64,000 nucleotides of DNA from Paracoccus alkanivorans (lineage in GTDB: Bacteria > Pseudomonadota > Alphaproteobacteria > Rhodobacterales > Rhodobacteraceae). The position numbers and the translations under genes are program-made. Every line of letters starts with the position of its first letter. Position 1 is the stretch's first letter. The notes beneath the pieces are model-generated. The model ran no database searches. It had not been told where the DNA came from and saw only the letters and a program-made list of their open reading frames with translations. The stretch is from NCBI RefSeq assembly GCF_003697785.1, contig NZ_QOKZ01000002.1, positions 677,816-741,815 on the forward strand, written 5' to 3'. Below, in pieces: positions 44,179 through 52,755 of the stretch.

Positions 44179-45069
44179 ATGACCAGACCGCTTTCCGGCA
44201 TGTATGCCGCCCTGATGACCGGACTCGCCGATGACGGCAGCTTCAGCCCGGAACGCCAGAGAAAGCTGAATGATTACGTGCTGCGGCAGGGGTTGACCGG
44301 GCTTTATGTCGGGGGCAGCAGCGGCGAATCCGGGCTGTTGGATGTCGAGGAACTGCTGGCTCAGCAGGCCATCGTGGCAGAAGATGCCGGCGACACCACC
44401 TTAATCGCCCATGTCGGCGCGCCCAATCTGCGTGATTCGATGCGGCTGGCCCGGAACGCGGCCCGACTGGGCTATCACGGGCTGTCGGCGCTACCGCCGC
44501 ATTCCTATCCGTTCACCGACGCCGAAATCCTAGCCTACTACCACGATCTTCAGGCGGCGACTGACCTGCCGCTGATCGTCTATGAAGTGCCGGTGCGTAC
44601 CGGTCGCCCGATCCCCATGGAGACGCTGATCGAAATTCTCGGGCTGCCCAATGTGGCGGGGCTCAAATTTACTTCGAACGACATGTTCAAACTGTCGATG
44701 TTGCGCCGTGCCTGCCCCGATTCGACACTGTTCTTCGGTTTTGACGAGATTTACCTGTCAGGGGCGGTACTGGGTGCGGATGGCGGTATCGGAACAACCT
44801 ACAACCTGCTGGGCCGGCTTTATGTCGCGCTGGATCGGGCCATCCGCACCGGTAACCTGACCGAAGCGCAGAACCTGCAGGATATCTCGGCCCGCTTTGT
44901 CGAGGTTTTGCTGGCGACCGGCGTACTGCCGGGGATGAAGGCCGCGTTCCGCGCCATTGGCATCGATCCCGGCCCGACCCGTACGCCGATGCTGATGCGC
45001 GTCGGAGACGGCGAGGAGCGCATGAAAGACGCCATGACCCGCCCGGAATTCACTAAATGGATTGCCTGA
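44179..45069 (+). CDS. nanA: N-acetylneuraminate lyase
   Basis: Class I aldolase of 296 residues of the DapA/NanA family that splits sialic acid into ManNAc and pyruvate. GGSSGESG (residues 45-52) is the carboxylate loop, YEVPVRTGRPIP places the catalytic tyrosine at residue 135, and AGLKFTSNDMF gives the Schiff-base lysine at residue 163. FFGFDEIYLSGAVLGADGGIGTTYN follows, as in lyases. The GAGGGA ribosome site precedes the ATG. It is divergent from nanR and controlled by the shared operators. A dihydrodipicolinate-synthase-like enzyme would be the alternative, but context decides. Confidence 0.9.
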   Translation: MTRPLSGMYAALMTGLADDGSFSPERQRKLNDYVLRQGLTGLYVGGSSGESGLLDVEELLAQQAIVAEDAGDTTLIAHVGAPNLRDSMRLARNAARLGYHGLSALPPHSYPFTDAEILAYYHDLQAATDLPLIVYEVPVRTGRPIPMETLIEILGLPNVAGLKFTSNDMFKLSMLRRACPDSTLFFGFDEIYLSGAVLGADGGIGTTYNLLGRLYVALDRAIRTGNLTEAQNLQDISARFVEVLLATGVLPGMKAAFRAIGIDPGPTRTPMLMRVGDGEERMKDAMTRPEFTKWIA

Positions 45070-45232
45070 CGGCCAATCGTATGATGATTCCGGAGTACAT
45101 CTATAGAGACAACTTAGATCCAATGATCGTGGAGTGAGCTGACTGGGTTGGCGGCCTCTCCCGCGGCATTCTCTGTTCAGGGGTTGCGCCAGATTGGCTG
45201 GTGCCGAGCCTCAAGAATGGGGGAGAGACCAA

Positions 45233-45745
45233 ATGCAAGATAGCATGTTCATCGGGCTGGATGTCCATAAGGCGACGATTTCAGTTGCGATTGCACAAGA
45301 GGATCGCGGAGGCGAGGTCCGTCATTGGGGCACAATCTCAGACCATCCGGATCATGTCCGGAAGCTGGTGGAGAAGCTTGGCACTGGCGGAAATCATCTT
45401 CATTTCTGCTATGAAGCTGAGCCATGCGGCTACGGTCTACTTTGCCAACTCGGGGAACTGGCGCATGATTGCATCGTCGTGGCGCCCTCTCTCATTCCGG
45501 GGAAGGCGGGTGATCGCGTGAAGACAGACCGTCGTGATGCGGTGATGCTGGTGAAGCTGCACCGGGCGGGCGAGTTGACCGCAATGTGGGTGCCGGACGC
45601 TACGCATGAGGCGATGCGGGTGTTGGGCAAGGCGCGGCAGCATCTGCAGGGTTTTCTGCTTCGCCACGGCCGTATCTATCCGGGTGCCGCGTGGCCCTTG
45701 AAATCGGCTCTGCCACACAAAGTGAGGCAGAGCCACGAAACCTGA
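45233..45745 (+). pseudogene. IS110 family transposase, N-terminal fragment
   Basis: The first 150 residues are the DEDD RuvC-like domain of an IS110 transposase: MFIGLDVHKATISVAIAQEDRGGEV, HFCYEAEPCGYGLLCQL, DCIVVAPSLIPGKAGDRVKTDRRDAVMLVKLHRAGEL. Similarity stops after GFLLRHGRIYPG near 45685; the C-terminal serine domain is absent, and a short unrelated tail ends at 45745. The GGGAGAGACC before the ATG is a plausible ribosome site. The element is therefore dead. It marks the junction between the nan locus and the plasmid-derived tra block. Confidence 0.82.
45706..45734. repeat. Hairpin at the IS110 truncation point
   Basis: GGCTCTGCC (45706-45714) and GGCAGAGCC (45726-45734) form a perfect 9-bp stem with an 11-base loop, about 20 bases past the loss of transposase similarity. 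It may be a terminus of the sequence that cut the IS, or a terminator lacking a T-run. Confidence 0.4.
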
Positions 45746-45867
45746 GAATGGCTGACGGATAGAGGCTCATGCGATAGTACACTGCGCCAGGTTTGAATGG
45801 CAGCTTCCGTGAGCCCTGCGCGTAGGGCCGACCGGCCCGCAAAGGACCGCGTACGCCAGGGACAAGA

Positions 45868-46104
45868 CTACGCCGAATGTCCCCCTGCCCCGCGATCTTC
45901 AACCCCTTTGTCTTCCGGTCGCCACCCCACCGGATCTTCGATCCAGCGATTGATCTCGAATTCCCGCCAGCCGGCGCCATGGATGCTGATCCTGATCTGG
46001 GCCGGGAAGGTTCCTTCGGCAATCTTGCGGTAGATGGTGGATCGGGACAGGCCGGTCCGGACGAGAACGGTTTTCAGGCGGATGATACGGCCTGGTTCCG
46101 GCAT
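45868..46104 (-). CDS. AlpA family phage/plasmid regulatory protein
   Basis: DNA-binding protein of 78 residues. IIRLKTVLVRTGLSRSTIYRKIAEGTFPAQIRI is the AlpA-type MerR-like helix-turn-helix, followed by GWREFEINRWIEDPVGWR. The start at 46104 has AGGAGG about ten bases upstream. AlpA proteins control excisionase or integrase genes on prophages and ICEs. Here it stands 120 bases downstream of the relaxase gene on the same strand. Its target is not visible. Confidence 0.8.
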   Translation of the reverse strand: MPEPGRIIRLKTVLVRTGLSRSTIYRKIAEGTFPAQIRISIHGAGWREFEINRWIEDPVGWRPEDKGVEDRGAGGHSA

Positions 46105-46224
46105 GGTCGTGCTGCCTCCTGTTGATAATCTCTGGTCCAGACAGGACAGGCAGAAACGCGCGCGCAAGAGGGAGAATCGACCCGTCGTGTTGTGGCGCGG
46201 AACCGGCGGTAATTCGGAGGGGTC

Positions 46225-49200
46225 TCACAGACCGCGCCCGCGCCCCCTGCTGAAGTCGATACCGTGCTGGAAGGCCAGTTCTCTGCCAAGCTGGCGGCCT
46301 GTTTCGAAGGTGATGCCGAGCTCCCGCTTGCGGTTGGCGAGAATGGATTCCAGCTGCGGATCGCGCTCCAGGCTCCTGGCCATATTGCCCATTTCCTTCC
46401 GCGCGGCGTGATAGCCGGAATAATCTCCCGCCGCATATCTCTGCTCAACAGCCCGGTCGAGTGCCTGCCAGCGGGCCACGAAGCGATCCGCGCGGCGTTC
46501 AGGACTCGTGCGTAGCTCGGTTTCCAGCTGCAGTGCCCGCACGGCACGCCGGACCCGGCTCGCCGCCGCCTCACGCGCGAGGTCTGGATCCTTCCTGTAG
46601 GCGGCCTCGGCGTCATGCGCACCGAAGGGTCGCAGTTCCTCGAAGGCCTTTCGGGCTTCGCGCAACTCCTTCACCTGCTCCGGACCGGCCTTGCCACCCC
46701 GTTCCTGGGCCTCGAAGATCGCATCGACGGCGCGGGCGTGCCGCACCAATGCCTGTGTGCGGGCGCGGCGCAACATTCGCTCCCAATCCTCCGAGGTCTC
46801 GGTCTCCGGCAGATGGGAGACCTGCTGCACGAGGTCCGAGCCTGCTCTTCCCCGTTCCGGCCCGACCCCAGCCTCGGGACCAGGCACGCCATCACCAAGG
46901 AAGCGCCGCCCATCCAACATGTCATCAACGGCATCTCGCAACCGTTTCGGCACGAGTTTTCGCAAGATCTCGACGACACGCGCCCGGAAGTTGATGCCGC
47001 GCCGTTCGGCATAATCCTGCACCGGATCACGCGGCTGCTCGTAATCCAGTGCCATGTCCTTGGACCGATTGCGCGACAGGGCGTGGATCAACCGGTCGCG
47101 GCTGGCGAAGTCGTCGCGGTCGTAATACAGATCCATCTGCTCGCGATGCCGCGACATTGCGACATAGCTGCCATGGGCGTCCAACCCCGGGGTCGCCAGC
47201 ACATGGGTCCGGTCCACGGTCATGCCCTGTGCCTTGTGGATCGTGGTAGCATAGCCATGATCAATGCGATCGTAATCCTTGAGGTCGAAGGAGATGTCGC
47301 GCCCATCGTCGGTGCGCACGGTCATGCTCTGTGTGCTGACGTCCTCGACAGTGCCGAGCGTGCCGTTCTTCACGCCCAGCCCGCGCTCGTTCTGCAGGAA
47401 CATCACGTGGTCCCCGCGCGCGAAGCTTCGCGCACCGCGCTCGACGGTCAGGTCCACATCCGCCCCCAGATCACCCGCCTCTCGCATTTTCTGCCGCGCG
47501 GCTTCGTTGAGTTCGCGCACCTCGGCATTGGTATGGGTAAGAATGATCCGGCTGGCATCAGGCGCCGCCTGCCGCTCGCGGTCCCAGCCGGTGATCAGAT
47601 CGTCGCGCGCCTGCTCCCGCGTTACAACTGCATGCAGCATGCCATGGCGGTCATAGGCTCCGATCGCAGCAGCGGCGCGGCCGGTGGCCAGATCACGCGT
47701 GGCGTCCCGCTGCCAGCCCTCACGCTGGCGGCGCACGGTTTCGATTTCGATACCACCGTGACGCTCATGAAGCGACCGGAAGGCCGCACCGGCCTCGATC
47801 GATTGCAACTGCTGCGGATCGCCCACCAGCACCACCCTGGCGCCGCGTTCAGCGGCATGGGACAGCACGCGCTCCAGCTGTCGCGTGCCGACCATGCCTG
47901 CCTCGTCGATCACAAGAACATCGCGTGACGTGATCATGTCTCGCCCGTTCTGCCAGCCATGTTCCATGCTGGCGATGGTGCGGGATGCAATGCCCGAACC
48001 GCTTTCCAGATTTTCCGCCGCGATACCGGAGAGCGCCACGCCGCGAACTTCAAGGCCCACCGTTTCCCAGGCGTCGCGAGCCACGCCCAGCATGGCGCTC
48101 TTGCCGGTCCCGGCATAGCCGATGACGATGCCGAGACCGCGCCCTTCGATGACATGCGCCAGCGCGGCCCCCTGCTCGCCCGACAGGACCAAGCCACGCG
48201 CGGCGGCCCGCGTCAGCGCGCGTTCCCTGTCCCTGTCGCTGACTCCGTGCAGTTCTTTCTTTGCCATCAGCTCCGCCGCGCGGTGCAGCCGCTGTTCGGC
48301 CTCGATCATGCCCTGCGTGGTGAAGCGGTCATGGCCGCGCGAATCCTTGCCCAGCGCGACAAGATCAGGAGAACGGCCCATCGCGCCCATGACCGCGTTG
48401 AACTGCTCGATGCCGTCACTGTGCCGATGCGCAAAGCGTGCCATGTCGCGCCGCGTGAAGGTGGACTGCTGATAGGTGATCGCCTCCAGGGTGATGGACG
48501 GATCGGCGATGATGCGCGCGCCATTGCTCCGCGCGATCTCGCGATGCATCTCGGCGCGGTCGGCGGCGTCGATGCCGTCAAGCTCGATCCGCTGTGCCGA
48601 TGCGCCGATCTGGGTCTGCGGCTCCAGGTCAATGCCCTGCGCCTCGAGGCTGCGATGATCGATCCGGGCATCGATGTCGAGTTCCATCAATCGTTCATTG
48701 ACATGTTCGGCCCAGCGTTGCCGCCAGCGCTCGACCATCTCCGTGCGGTTCCAGTCGCGATTCTTCTTGCCGAAACCACTCTCATCGACCTCGCGCATGG
48801 TCAGCATGACATGGGCATGCGGCCTGGGCATGCCGTCCGCACCGATATCCCAATGCACATTCAGATCGGCGATCATGCCCTGATCGACGAATTCGGATTG
48901 GGCGAAATCGCGGGCGAGCGCGACGCCCTGCGCGTGCGTCATCTCGCGCGGAATGGCGAATTCCACCTCGCGGGCAAGCTGCGCGTCCTTCCGCAGCTCG
49001 ACGGCTTCGACATCGTTCCACAGCCGTTCGCGATCCTGCCAAATCTCCGGTGCGTTCTCCGGCAGCAGCACCTCGGAATGCACGACGCCGCGTTTCCTGG
49101 AAAAGTCCTGCTGGCGGTCGAGGCGGTTGTCGCGCAGTCGCGCGCCCGCGCGGTAGGCGGCGGCAGCCACCGCACTGCGGCCCGTCTTGCGGGACATGAC

Positions 49201-49227
49201 CTGAACGGAGAGGTGATAGATCGCCAT
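46225..49227 (-). CDS. traA: Ti-type conjugative relaxase TraA
   Basis: MOBQ-type relaxase-helicase of 1000 residues. The relaxase domain has the YRAG tyrosine near residue 25, and the metal histidines at residues 125 (HWD), 137 and 139 (PHAHVMLTMR). The superfamily 1 helicase domain has Walker A IGYAGTGKSAML (residues 369-380), VLVIDEAGMVGTRQLERV, VVLVGDPQQLQSIEAG, and DHGYATTIHKAQGMTVDRTHV. The C-terminal 250 residues are helical and charged. It nicks oriT and unwinds the strand for transfer. Length is a little short of the 1100 residues of Agrobacterium TraA but the protein looks intact. traC and traD are divergent. Confidence 0.9.
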   Translation of the reverse strand: MAIYHLSVQVMSRKTGRSAVAAAAYRAGARLRDNRLDRQQDFSRKRGVVHSEVLLPENAPEIWQDRERLWNDVEAVELRKDAQLAREVEFAIPREMTHAQGVALARDFAQSEFVDQGMIADLNVHWDIGADGMPRPHAHVMLTMREVDESGFGKKNRDWNRTEMVERWRQRWAEHVNERLMELDIDARIDHRSLEAQGIDLEPQTQIGASAQRIELDGIDAADRAEMHREIARSNGARIIADPSITLEAITYQQSTFTRRDMARFAHRHSDGIEQFNAVMGAMGRSPDLVALGKDSRGHDRFTTQGMIEAEQRLHRAAELMAKKELHGVSDRDRERALTRAAARGLVLSGEQGAALAHVIEGRGLGIVIGYAGTGKSAMLGVARDAWETVGLEVRGVALSGIAAENLESGSGIASRTIASMEHGWQNGRDMITSRDVLVIDEAGMVGTRQLERVLSHAAERGARVVLVGDPQQLQSIEAGAAFRSLHERHGGIEIETVRRQREGWQRDATRDLATGRAAAAIGAYDRHGMLHAVVTREQARDDLITGWDRERQAAPDASRIILTHTNAEVRELNEAARQKMREAGDLGADVDLTVERGARSFARGDHVMFLQNERGLGVKNGTLGTVEDVSTQSMTVRTDDGRDISFDLKDYDRIDHGYATTIHKAQGMTVDRTHVLATPGLDAHGSYVAMSRHREQMDLYYDRDDFASRDRLIHALSRNRSKDMALDYEQPRDPVQDYAERRGINFRARVVEILRKLVPKRLRDAVDDMLDGRRFLGDGVPGPEAGVGPERGRAGSDLVQQVSHLPETETSEDWERMLRRARTQALVRHARAVDAIFEAQERGGKAGPEQVKELREARKAFEELRPFGAHDAEAAYRKDPDLAREAAASRVRRAVRALQLETELRTSPERRADRFVARWQALDRAVEQRYAAGDYSGYHAARKEMGNMARSLERDPQLESILANRKRELGITFETGRQLGRELAFQHGIDFSRGRGRGL

Positions 49228-49259
49228 GATGGCAGGTGATCAATGCCGTCTCGGCGCAT

Positions 49260-49306
49260 GTCGGAACGACGTATAAGCGCGCCCTTCCTCGAAAAATTCT
49301 CGGGCG
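49260..49306. other. Probable origin of transfer (oriT) between traA and traC
   Basis: GTCG-GAA-CGAC (49260-49270) is a small inverted repeat right next to GTATAAGCGCGCCCTTCCTC (49271-49290). The latter resembles the MOBQ nick region TAAGTGCGCCCT of RSF1010 and Ti plasmids, with the nick expected just before CCCT at about 49282. CGCCC/GGGCG arms surround it (49280-49306). The position between divergent traA and traCD is where Ti-type oriT lies. Confidence 0.65.
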
Positions 49307-49399
49307 GGACCGGGCCGTCCCGCAGCGCCCCGGCAACATGGAAGCCTTCCGACGGGGACGCCGTTATCATTGTCTCATCAGCAAATCATGGAGGACGTA

Positions 49400-49726
49400 A
49401 TGCGCAAACCACGGGATTTCGATGCGGAACTGAAAGCACTGGAGGCGAAGGCCAGGGACCTGAAAGCCCGCAAGGTGCAGCAGCTGGGCGAACTGGTCAT
49501 CGCCACTGGGGCCGATGCGCTCAGCGTCGAGGAATTGGCCGGGGCGCTGGTCGCGCTGGCGGCGACTGACAATGCCGGAAAGAAGGAGGCGTGGGCAAAA
49601 CGTGGGGCCGCGTTCTTTCGCGGTAAATCGCAGCGATCTGCACCAGCGGCTGTCCGCGACAATAGTGGCGCTCAAACGCAACAAAGCGGCGGGCAACCGG
49701 TATCAGGCGGCCCGGGCGCGGCATGA
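49400..49726 (+). CDS. traC: Conjugal transfer protein TraC
   Basis: Small relaxosome accessory protein of 108 residues from Ti-type transfer regions. MRKPRDFDAELKALEAKARDLKARKVQQLGELVIATGADALSVEELAGALVALA is the family core, with a helical N-terminus and a basic, proline-rich tail. The start at 49400 is supported by GGAGGACGTA. It runs from the oriT region away from traA, with traD one base after its stop. Confidence 0.82.
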   Translation: MRKPRDFDAELKALEAKARDLKARKVQQLGELVIATGADALSVEELAGALVALAATDNAGKKEAWAKRGAAFFRGKSQRSAPAAVRDNSGAQTQQSGGQPVSGGPGAA

Positions 49727-49727
49727 C

Positions 49728-49997
49728 ATGCGGTCCTGGCAGCAAGAACGTCGCAGGCGCACACGGCACCTGATCGAGCTCGGCGGGCTCATCAAGAAGG
49801 CGGGCATTGCGGAGCTGACAGGCGATGATCGTGCGATGATCCTCGGCGCGCTGCTCTGGATGGCCGAAAAGCTCCAAAGCGAGGATGGCGACCGTGCACG
49901 AAAGCTATGGGCCGAAAAGGGGAAAGAGGCATTCGCGGCAGAACATGCGGGAGGAACCCCAGCTACGCGGCGAGAACATCACCAAGATCTGGCATGA
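49728..49997 (+). CDS. traD: Conjugal transfer protein TraD
   Basis: Relaxosome or coupling accessory protein of 89 residues. MRSWQQERRRRTRHLIELGGLIKKAGIAELTGDDRAMILGALLWMAEKL is the conserved TraD pattern of Ti and related plasmids. The ATG is one base after the traC stop. traG, the coupling ATPase that normally follows, is absent, so the transfer region is cut after this gene. The C-terminal REHHQDLA may already be foreign sequence. Confidence 0.82.
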   Translation: MRSWQQERRRRTRHLIELGGLIKKAGIAELTGDDRAMILGALLWMAEKLQSEDGDRARKLWAEKGKEAFAAEHAGGTPATRREHHQDLA

Positions 49998-50325
49998 TCC
50001 GCAGCAACGCTCTATACTGCGGACGTAACCTGATAATGTCAGAGGGCTGAGGGAAGCATCCGGCACACTCTCAGCCTGACCGCTTTCGAGGCCATGCGCA
50101 CCTTCAAGCACGGACTCTTCGCGAACGCCACGATCAAAATGGCATTCCAAGCGCGGAGACCTTTGGTCATGTGTATTCTCATCGTCAAATAGGCATTTCA
50201 ACAGCGACTGCTCTGTTGATCAGTCGATCACGGAAGTTCGTCAGGTAGAGACAACAGATTTGCGCGACAGCCGTGATATCCTCCCCTGAACTGTGGCGGA
50301 TTATGATTTATCCAGAATCCGCACG
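49998..50325. other. Gene-free junction between tra remnant and mxa locus
   Basis: No coding sequence is supported here. A short frame just before it reads like a fragment (ENITKIWHDPQQRS, ending 50028). The stretch TGATATCCTCCCCTGAACTG near 50275 looks like the edge of an insertion sequence, but I cannot identify it. This is likely scar from the loss of traG and the rest of the element. Confidence 0.4.
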
Positions 50326-51294
50326 TCACCTCGAAGCCCCGATTGCCATATTGCGAGGCCCCTTTCCTGCTGGAATCCTGGCAACCTCGCGGTAGGCATC
50401 GAGATCCAAGACAGAGAGATCCTGCGAAAACCAGTTCGCAACATAAGCTTTGGCACCGTTAATAACTGTAATCCCCTCGGGATATTCTCCGACCGTCACG
50501 GTCTCGGTGACCGTATTGCCGGCCGCCTCGATCACGGTGACGGTTCCAGATTGCTGATTGGTGACAAAGACTAACTCACCATCCCCGGAAATATCGACCG
50601 AATAGGGCATTTCCCCCACCCGCACCGTCGCGGTCACCGCCATCGTTTCCACATCTATGACGCTGATATCGGCGCTTTGGACATTCGCGACATAAAGACG
50701 CCTCGTATCCACCGATAAGGCCAACCCGAAAGGGGCCCTGCCCACACCTATCGTCGCGACCCGATCCAGCCCTGCGGCATTCAGCACCGTGACGCTATCG
50801 CTTTCGCGATCGGCAACGTAAATGCGGCCATCGCCGGGATCCAGAACCAGCCCGGCAGGCGCCCGTCCCACTGGCGCTTCGGCAATCCGTCGGCCATCCG
50901 AAGCATCTATCCTGGCCACGGTATCACGCTTCCAATCGCTGACGAACAGAGAGCCGTCCCCCGGATCGACGGCGATGCCGAATGGCATACCGCCGATATC
51001 GAAGGATCGGGCATGCCGTGCCGTATACCTGTCCACGACGCTGATCATCCCCTTTTCGGGATGGGTCGTGTAAAGAAATTGCCCATTCGCGGAAACGGCC
51101 GTGACAGCAGGTCCGCCCGGCACGGGGATGGTCTTTTGAACCGTATCCGTTTCCGTATCCACAACGATCACGGCACCGCCTTCCTGATCCACCACATACA
51201 GCAATGGATCGGCCAGAGCCTTCCCGGCATTCATGCCAAGCGCGAGCATGAGAAACCATATGATCAGCCAGAATGACGGCATGTCCGGAATCAA
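50326..51294 (-). CDS. YVTN/YncE-type beta-propeller periplasmic protein
   Basis: Exported protein of 322 residues with a hydrophobic signal (MPSFWLIIWFLMLALGMNAGKALA). It contains about six to seven 40-residue propeller blades with recurring VDTETDTVQKTIPVPGGPAVTAVSANGQFLYTT-type and VGRAPFGLALSVDTRRLYVAN-type repeats. The start is TTG at 51294, overlapping the mxaD stop; an ATG at 51282 is an alternative. As last gene of the mxa operon it may be an accessory to PQQ or methanol oxidation in the periplasm. Its function is not established. Confidence 0.75.
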   Translation of the reverse strand: MIPDMPSFWLIIWFLMLALGMNAGKALADPLLYVVDQEGGAVIVVDTETDTVQKTIPVPGGPAVTAVSANGQFLYTTHPEKGMISVVDRYTARHARSFDIGGMPFGIAVDPGDGSLFVSDWKRDTVARIDASDGRRIAEAPVGRAPAGLVLDPGDGRIYVADRESDSVTVLNAAGLDRVATIGVGRAPFGLALSVDTRRLYVANVQSADISVIDVETMAVTATVRVGEMPYSVDISGDGELVFVTNQQSGTVTVIEAAGNTVTETVTVGEYPEGITVINGAKAYVANWFSQDLSVLDLDAYREVARIPAGKGPRNMAIGASR

Positions 51295-51821
51295 TCGGCT
51301 TCCGCCATGGACCTGAGCGAATCCAGCCCGGCCCGGAAATATGCGCTCATGGCCTTTTTTCCGGCTTCGTCATTCAGGTTTTCCGGCGGGGTGTTTCCCG
51401 TGTCGCCCCGATAGAAACGCCCCATCCAGCTGACTTTGCTACCCTCCTGCGCTGCCTCCACCTTTAGTGTCGCCGAATAGAAACTTACCGGAAGGGCCTG
51501 AACGTTCTCCTTGAGCATCCGATAGGAATAACTCATCTCGTCGGGCTGATGCTTGTCAAGGCGCTCGACGATCTCGCCGCCTTCCAGCGTCAGGTTCCGT
51601 GTCGCCCCCGTCTCGTTCTCTCCTTCGCCCGAGCCCGCCCCGACCATGGGATGCCACTCGGCAATATCCGCGAAACTCTCGACGATAGCCCAGACATCAG
51701 AGGGCGCGGCCGCGATTGTCACTGTCTCTTCGACCCGTTGCGGCGTAGGACCGTGCGCTTTTGCCGACAACGCCAATGTGACGGCGAAGAAAGCCGCGGT
51801 GAGAATGCGTCCTATAGTCAT
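51291..51821 (-). CDS. mxaD: MxaD, SRPBCC-fold methanol oxidation accessory protein
   Basis: Periplasmic protein of 176 residues with a signal ending near residue 21 (ALSAKAHG). The mature part has a START/polyketide-cyclase fold: EETVTIAAAPSDVWAIVESFADIAEWHPMVGAGSGEG, then LTLEGGEIVERLDKH and KVSWMGRFYRG. MxaD is thought to aid interaction between methanol dehydrogenase and cytochrome cL. The start at 51821 has AAAGGAGAT at good spacing. The upstream mxaL frame runs 125 bases into this gene. Confidence 0.85.
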   Translation of the reverse strand: MTIGRILTAAFFAVTLALSAKAHGPTPQRVEETVTIAAAPSDVWAIVESFADIAEWHPMVGAGSGEGENETGATRNLTLEGGEIVERLDKHQPDEMSYSYRMLKENVQALPVSFYSATLKVEAAQEGSKVSWMGRFYRGDTGNTPPENLNDEAGKKAMSAYFRAGLDSLRSMAEAD

Positions 51822-52755
51822 GAAATCTCCTTTCGGTTCGAGTGAAACCGCGATGGCCGGCAAGCCAAAGGGCAATTAGCAGCAGTAATCCCGCCGCCCC
51901 TATCAGGGGCGACAGGCTGCGGGTGACACGGACGGAATGGGTTGGTGCGTACTGTAGCAGGGCGCGGTCTATCGCCGCGCCTCCATCTGCCAGACGCAGG
52001 AAACCCAGTTCACGATCCTCAGCCAAATCCTGAAGATACACCTGACGCAGTTCGGACAGATGCTCGTTTCCTTCAAGGTCGGATTCCCCATACGGATTGT
52101 TGCGGGGATGATATCCCGGGCGCTCCGAGGCATCGGAAGGCGGCGCTCCGATACGCGCCGGGGCGTGCTGAACATCCTCGGGATCATAGAACCCCACTTC
52201 GCGCCCCAGATCATCGAATTTGGGGATGGGTGCGGGTGCATCGCCCCCCACACCAAGGATCAGCCCGCCCGGACTGTCGCCTGCAAATCCCGCCGGCCCG
52301 GCATAGGGCAGCGGCGGGGCCTCGTGCCCGTCGGTCACGAAGATCAGCGGCACTCCGAGTTCGCGCGCACGGTCGAGCGAATAATCCAGCCCCTTGGATA
52401 TCATGCTGTCGCCTTCCCAGGCCATGCGCCAATCGAGACCGGCAAGGCTGCCCGCGACAGAGGAAAAATCGGCGCAAATCTCGACAGGTTCGAACAGCGT
52501 CACGCTGCGGCGTTCGGTAAACAGCGCAAGCCCGATACGCGAACCGCAAGGACGTGCCGCTATCCAGTCACGCAACGCGCGCCGAACATAATCCAGCCGC
52601 GATTCTCCTTGCATGTCACGAACATTCATCGAGCGGGTGATATCGACGACGACCAGCGCATCCGTCAGATGCTGTTTACGCGGGATACCCAGCCCCAATG
52701 CAGCCAACAGGGCTAGACCGGTAACCGTAGCCGGCAAGACGACCCGCCACCTCAT
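51697..52755 (-). CDS. mxaL: MxaL, von Willebrand A domain protein
   Basis: Membrane-anchored VWA protein of about 352 residues, needed with MxaA, MxaC, MxaK and MxaS for calcium insertion into methanol dehydrogenase. An N-terminal hydrophobic helix precedes ALVVVDITRSMNVRDMQGESRLDYVRRAL, the DxSxx-type MIDAS with T in place of S. FVTDGHEA is the third MIDAS motif. A C-terminal helix (IGAAGLLLLIALWLAG) follows. The last 35 residues are basic and read into mxaD, unlike the tidy ATGA junctions elsewhere in the operon. A shift near 51835 would restore an ATGA stop at 51818. Confidence 0.8.
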   Translation of the reverse strand: MRWRVVLPATVTGLALLAALGLGIPRKQHLTDALVVVDITRSMNVRDMQGESRLDYVRRALRDWIAARPCGSRIGLALFTERRSVTLFEPVEICADFSSVAGSLAGLDWRMAWEGDSMISKGLDYSLDRARELGVPLIFVTDGHEAPPLPYAGPAGFAGDSPGGLILGVGGDAPAPIPKFDDLGREVGFYDPEDVQHAPARIGAPPSDASERPGYHPRNNPYGESDLEGNEHLSELRQVYLQDLAEDRELGFLRLADGGAAIDRALLQYAPTHSVRVTRSLSPLIGAAGLLLLIALWLAGHRGFTRTERRFHDYRTHSHRGFLRRHIGVVGKSARSYAATGRRDSDNRGRAL

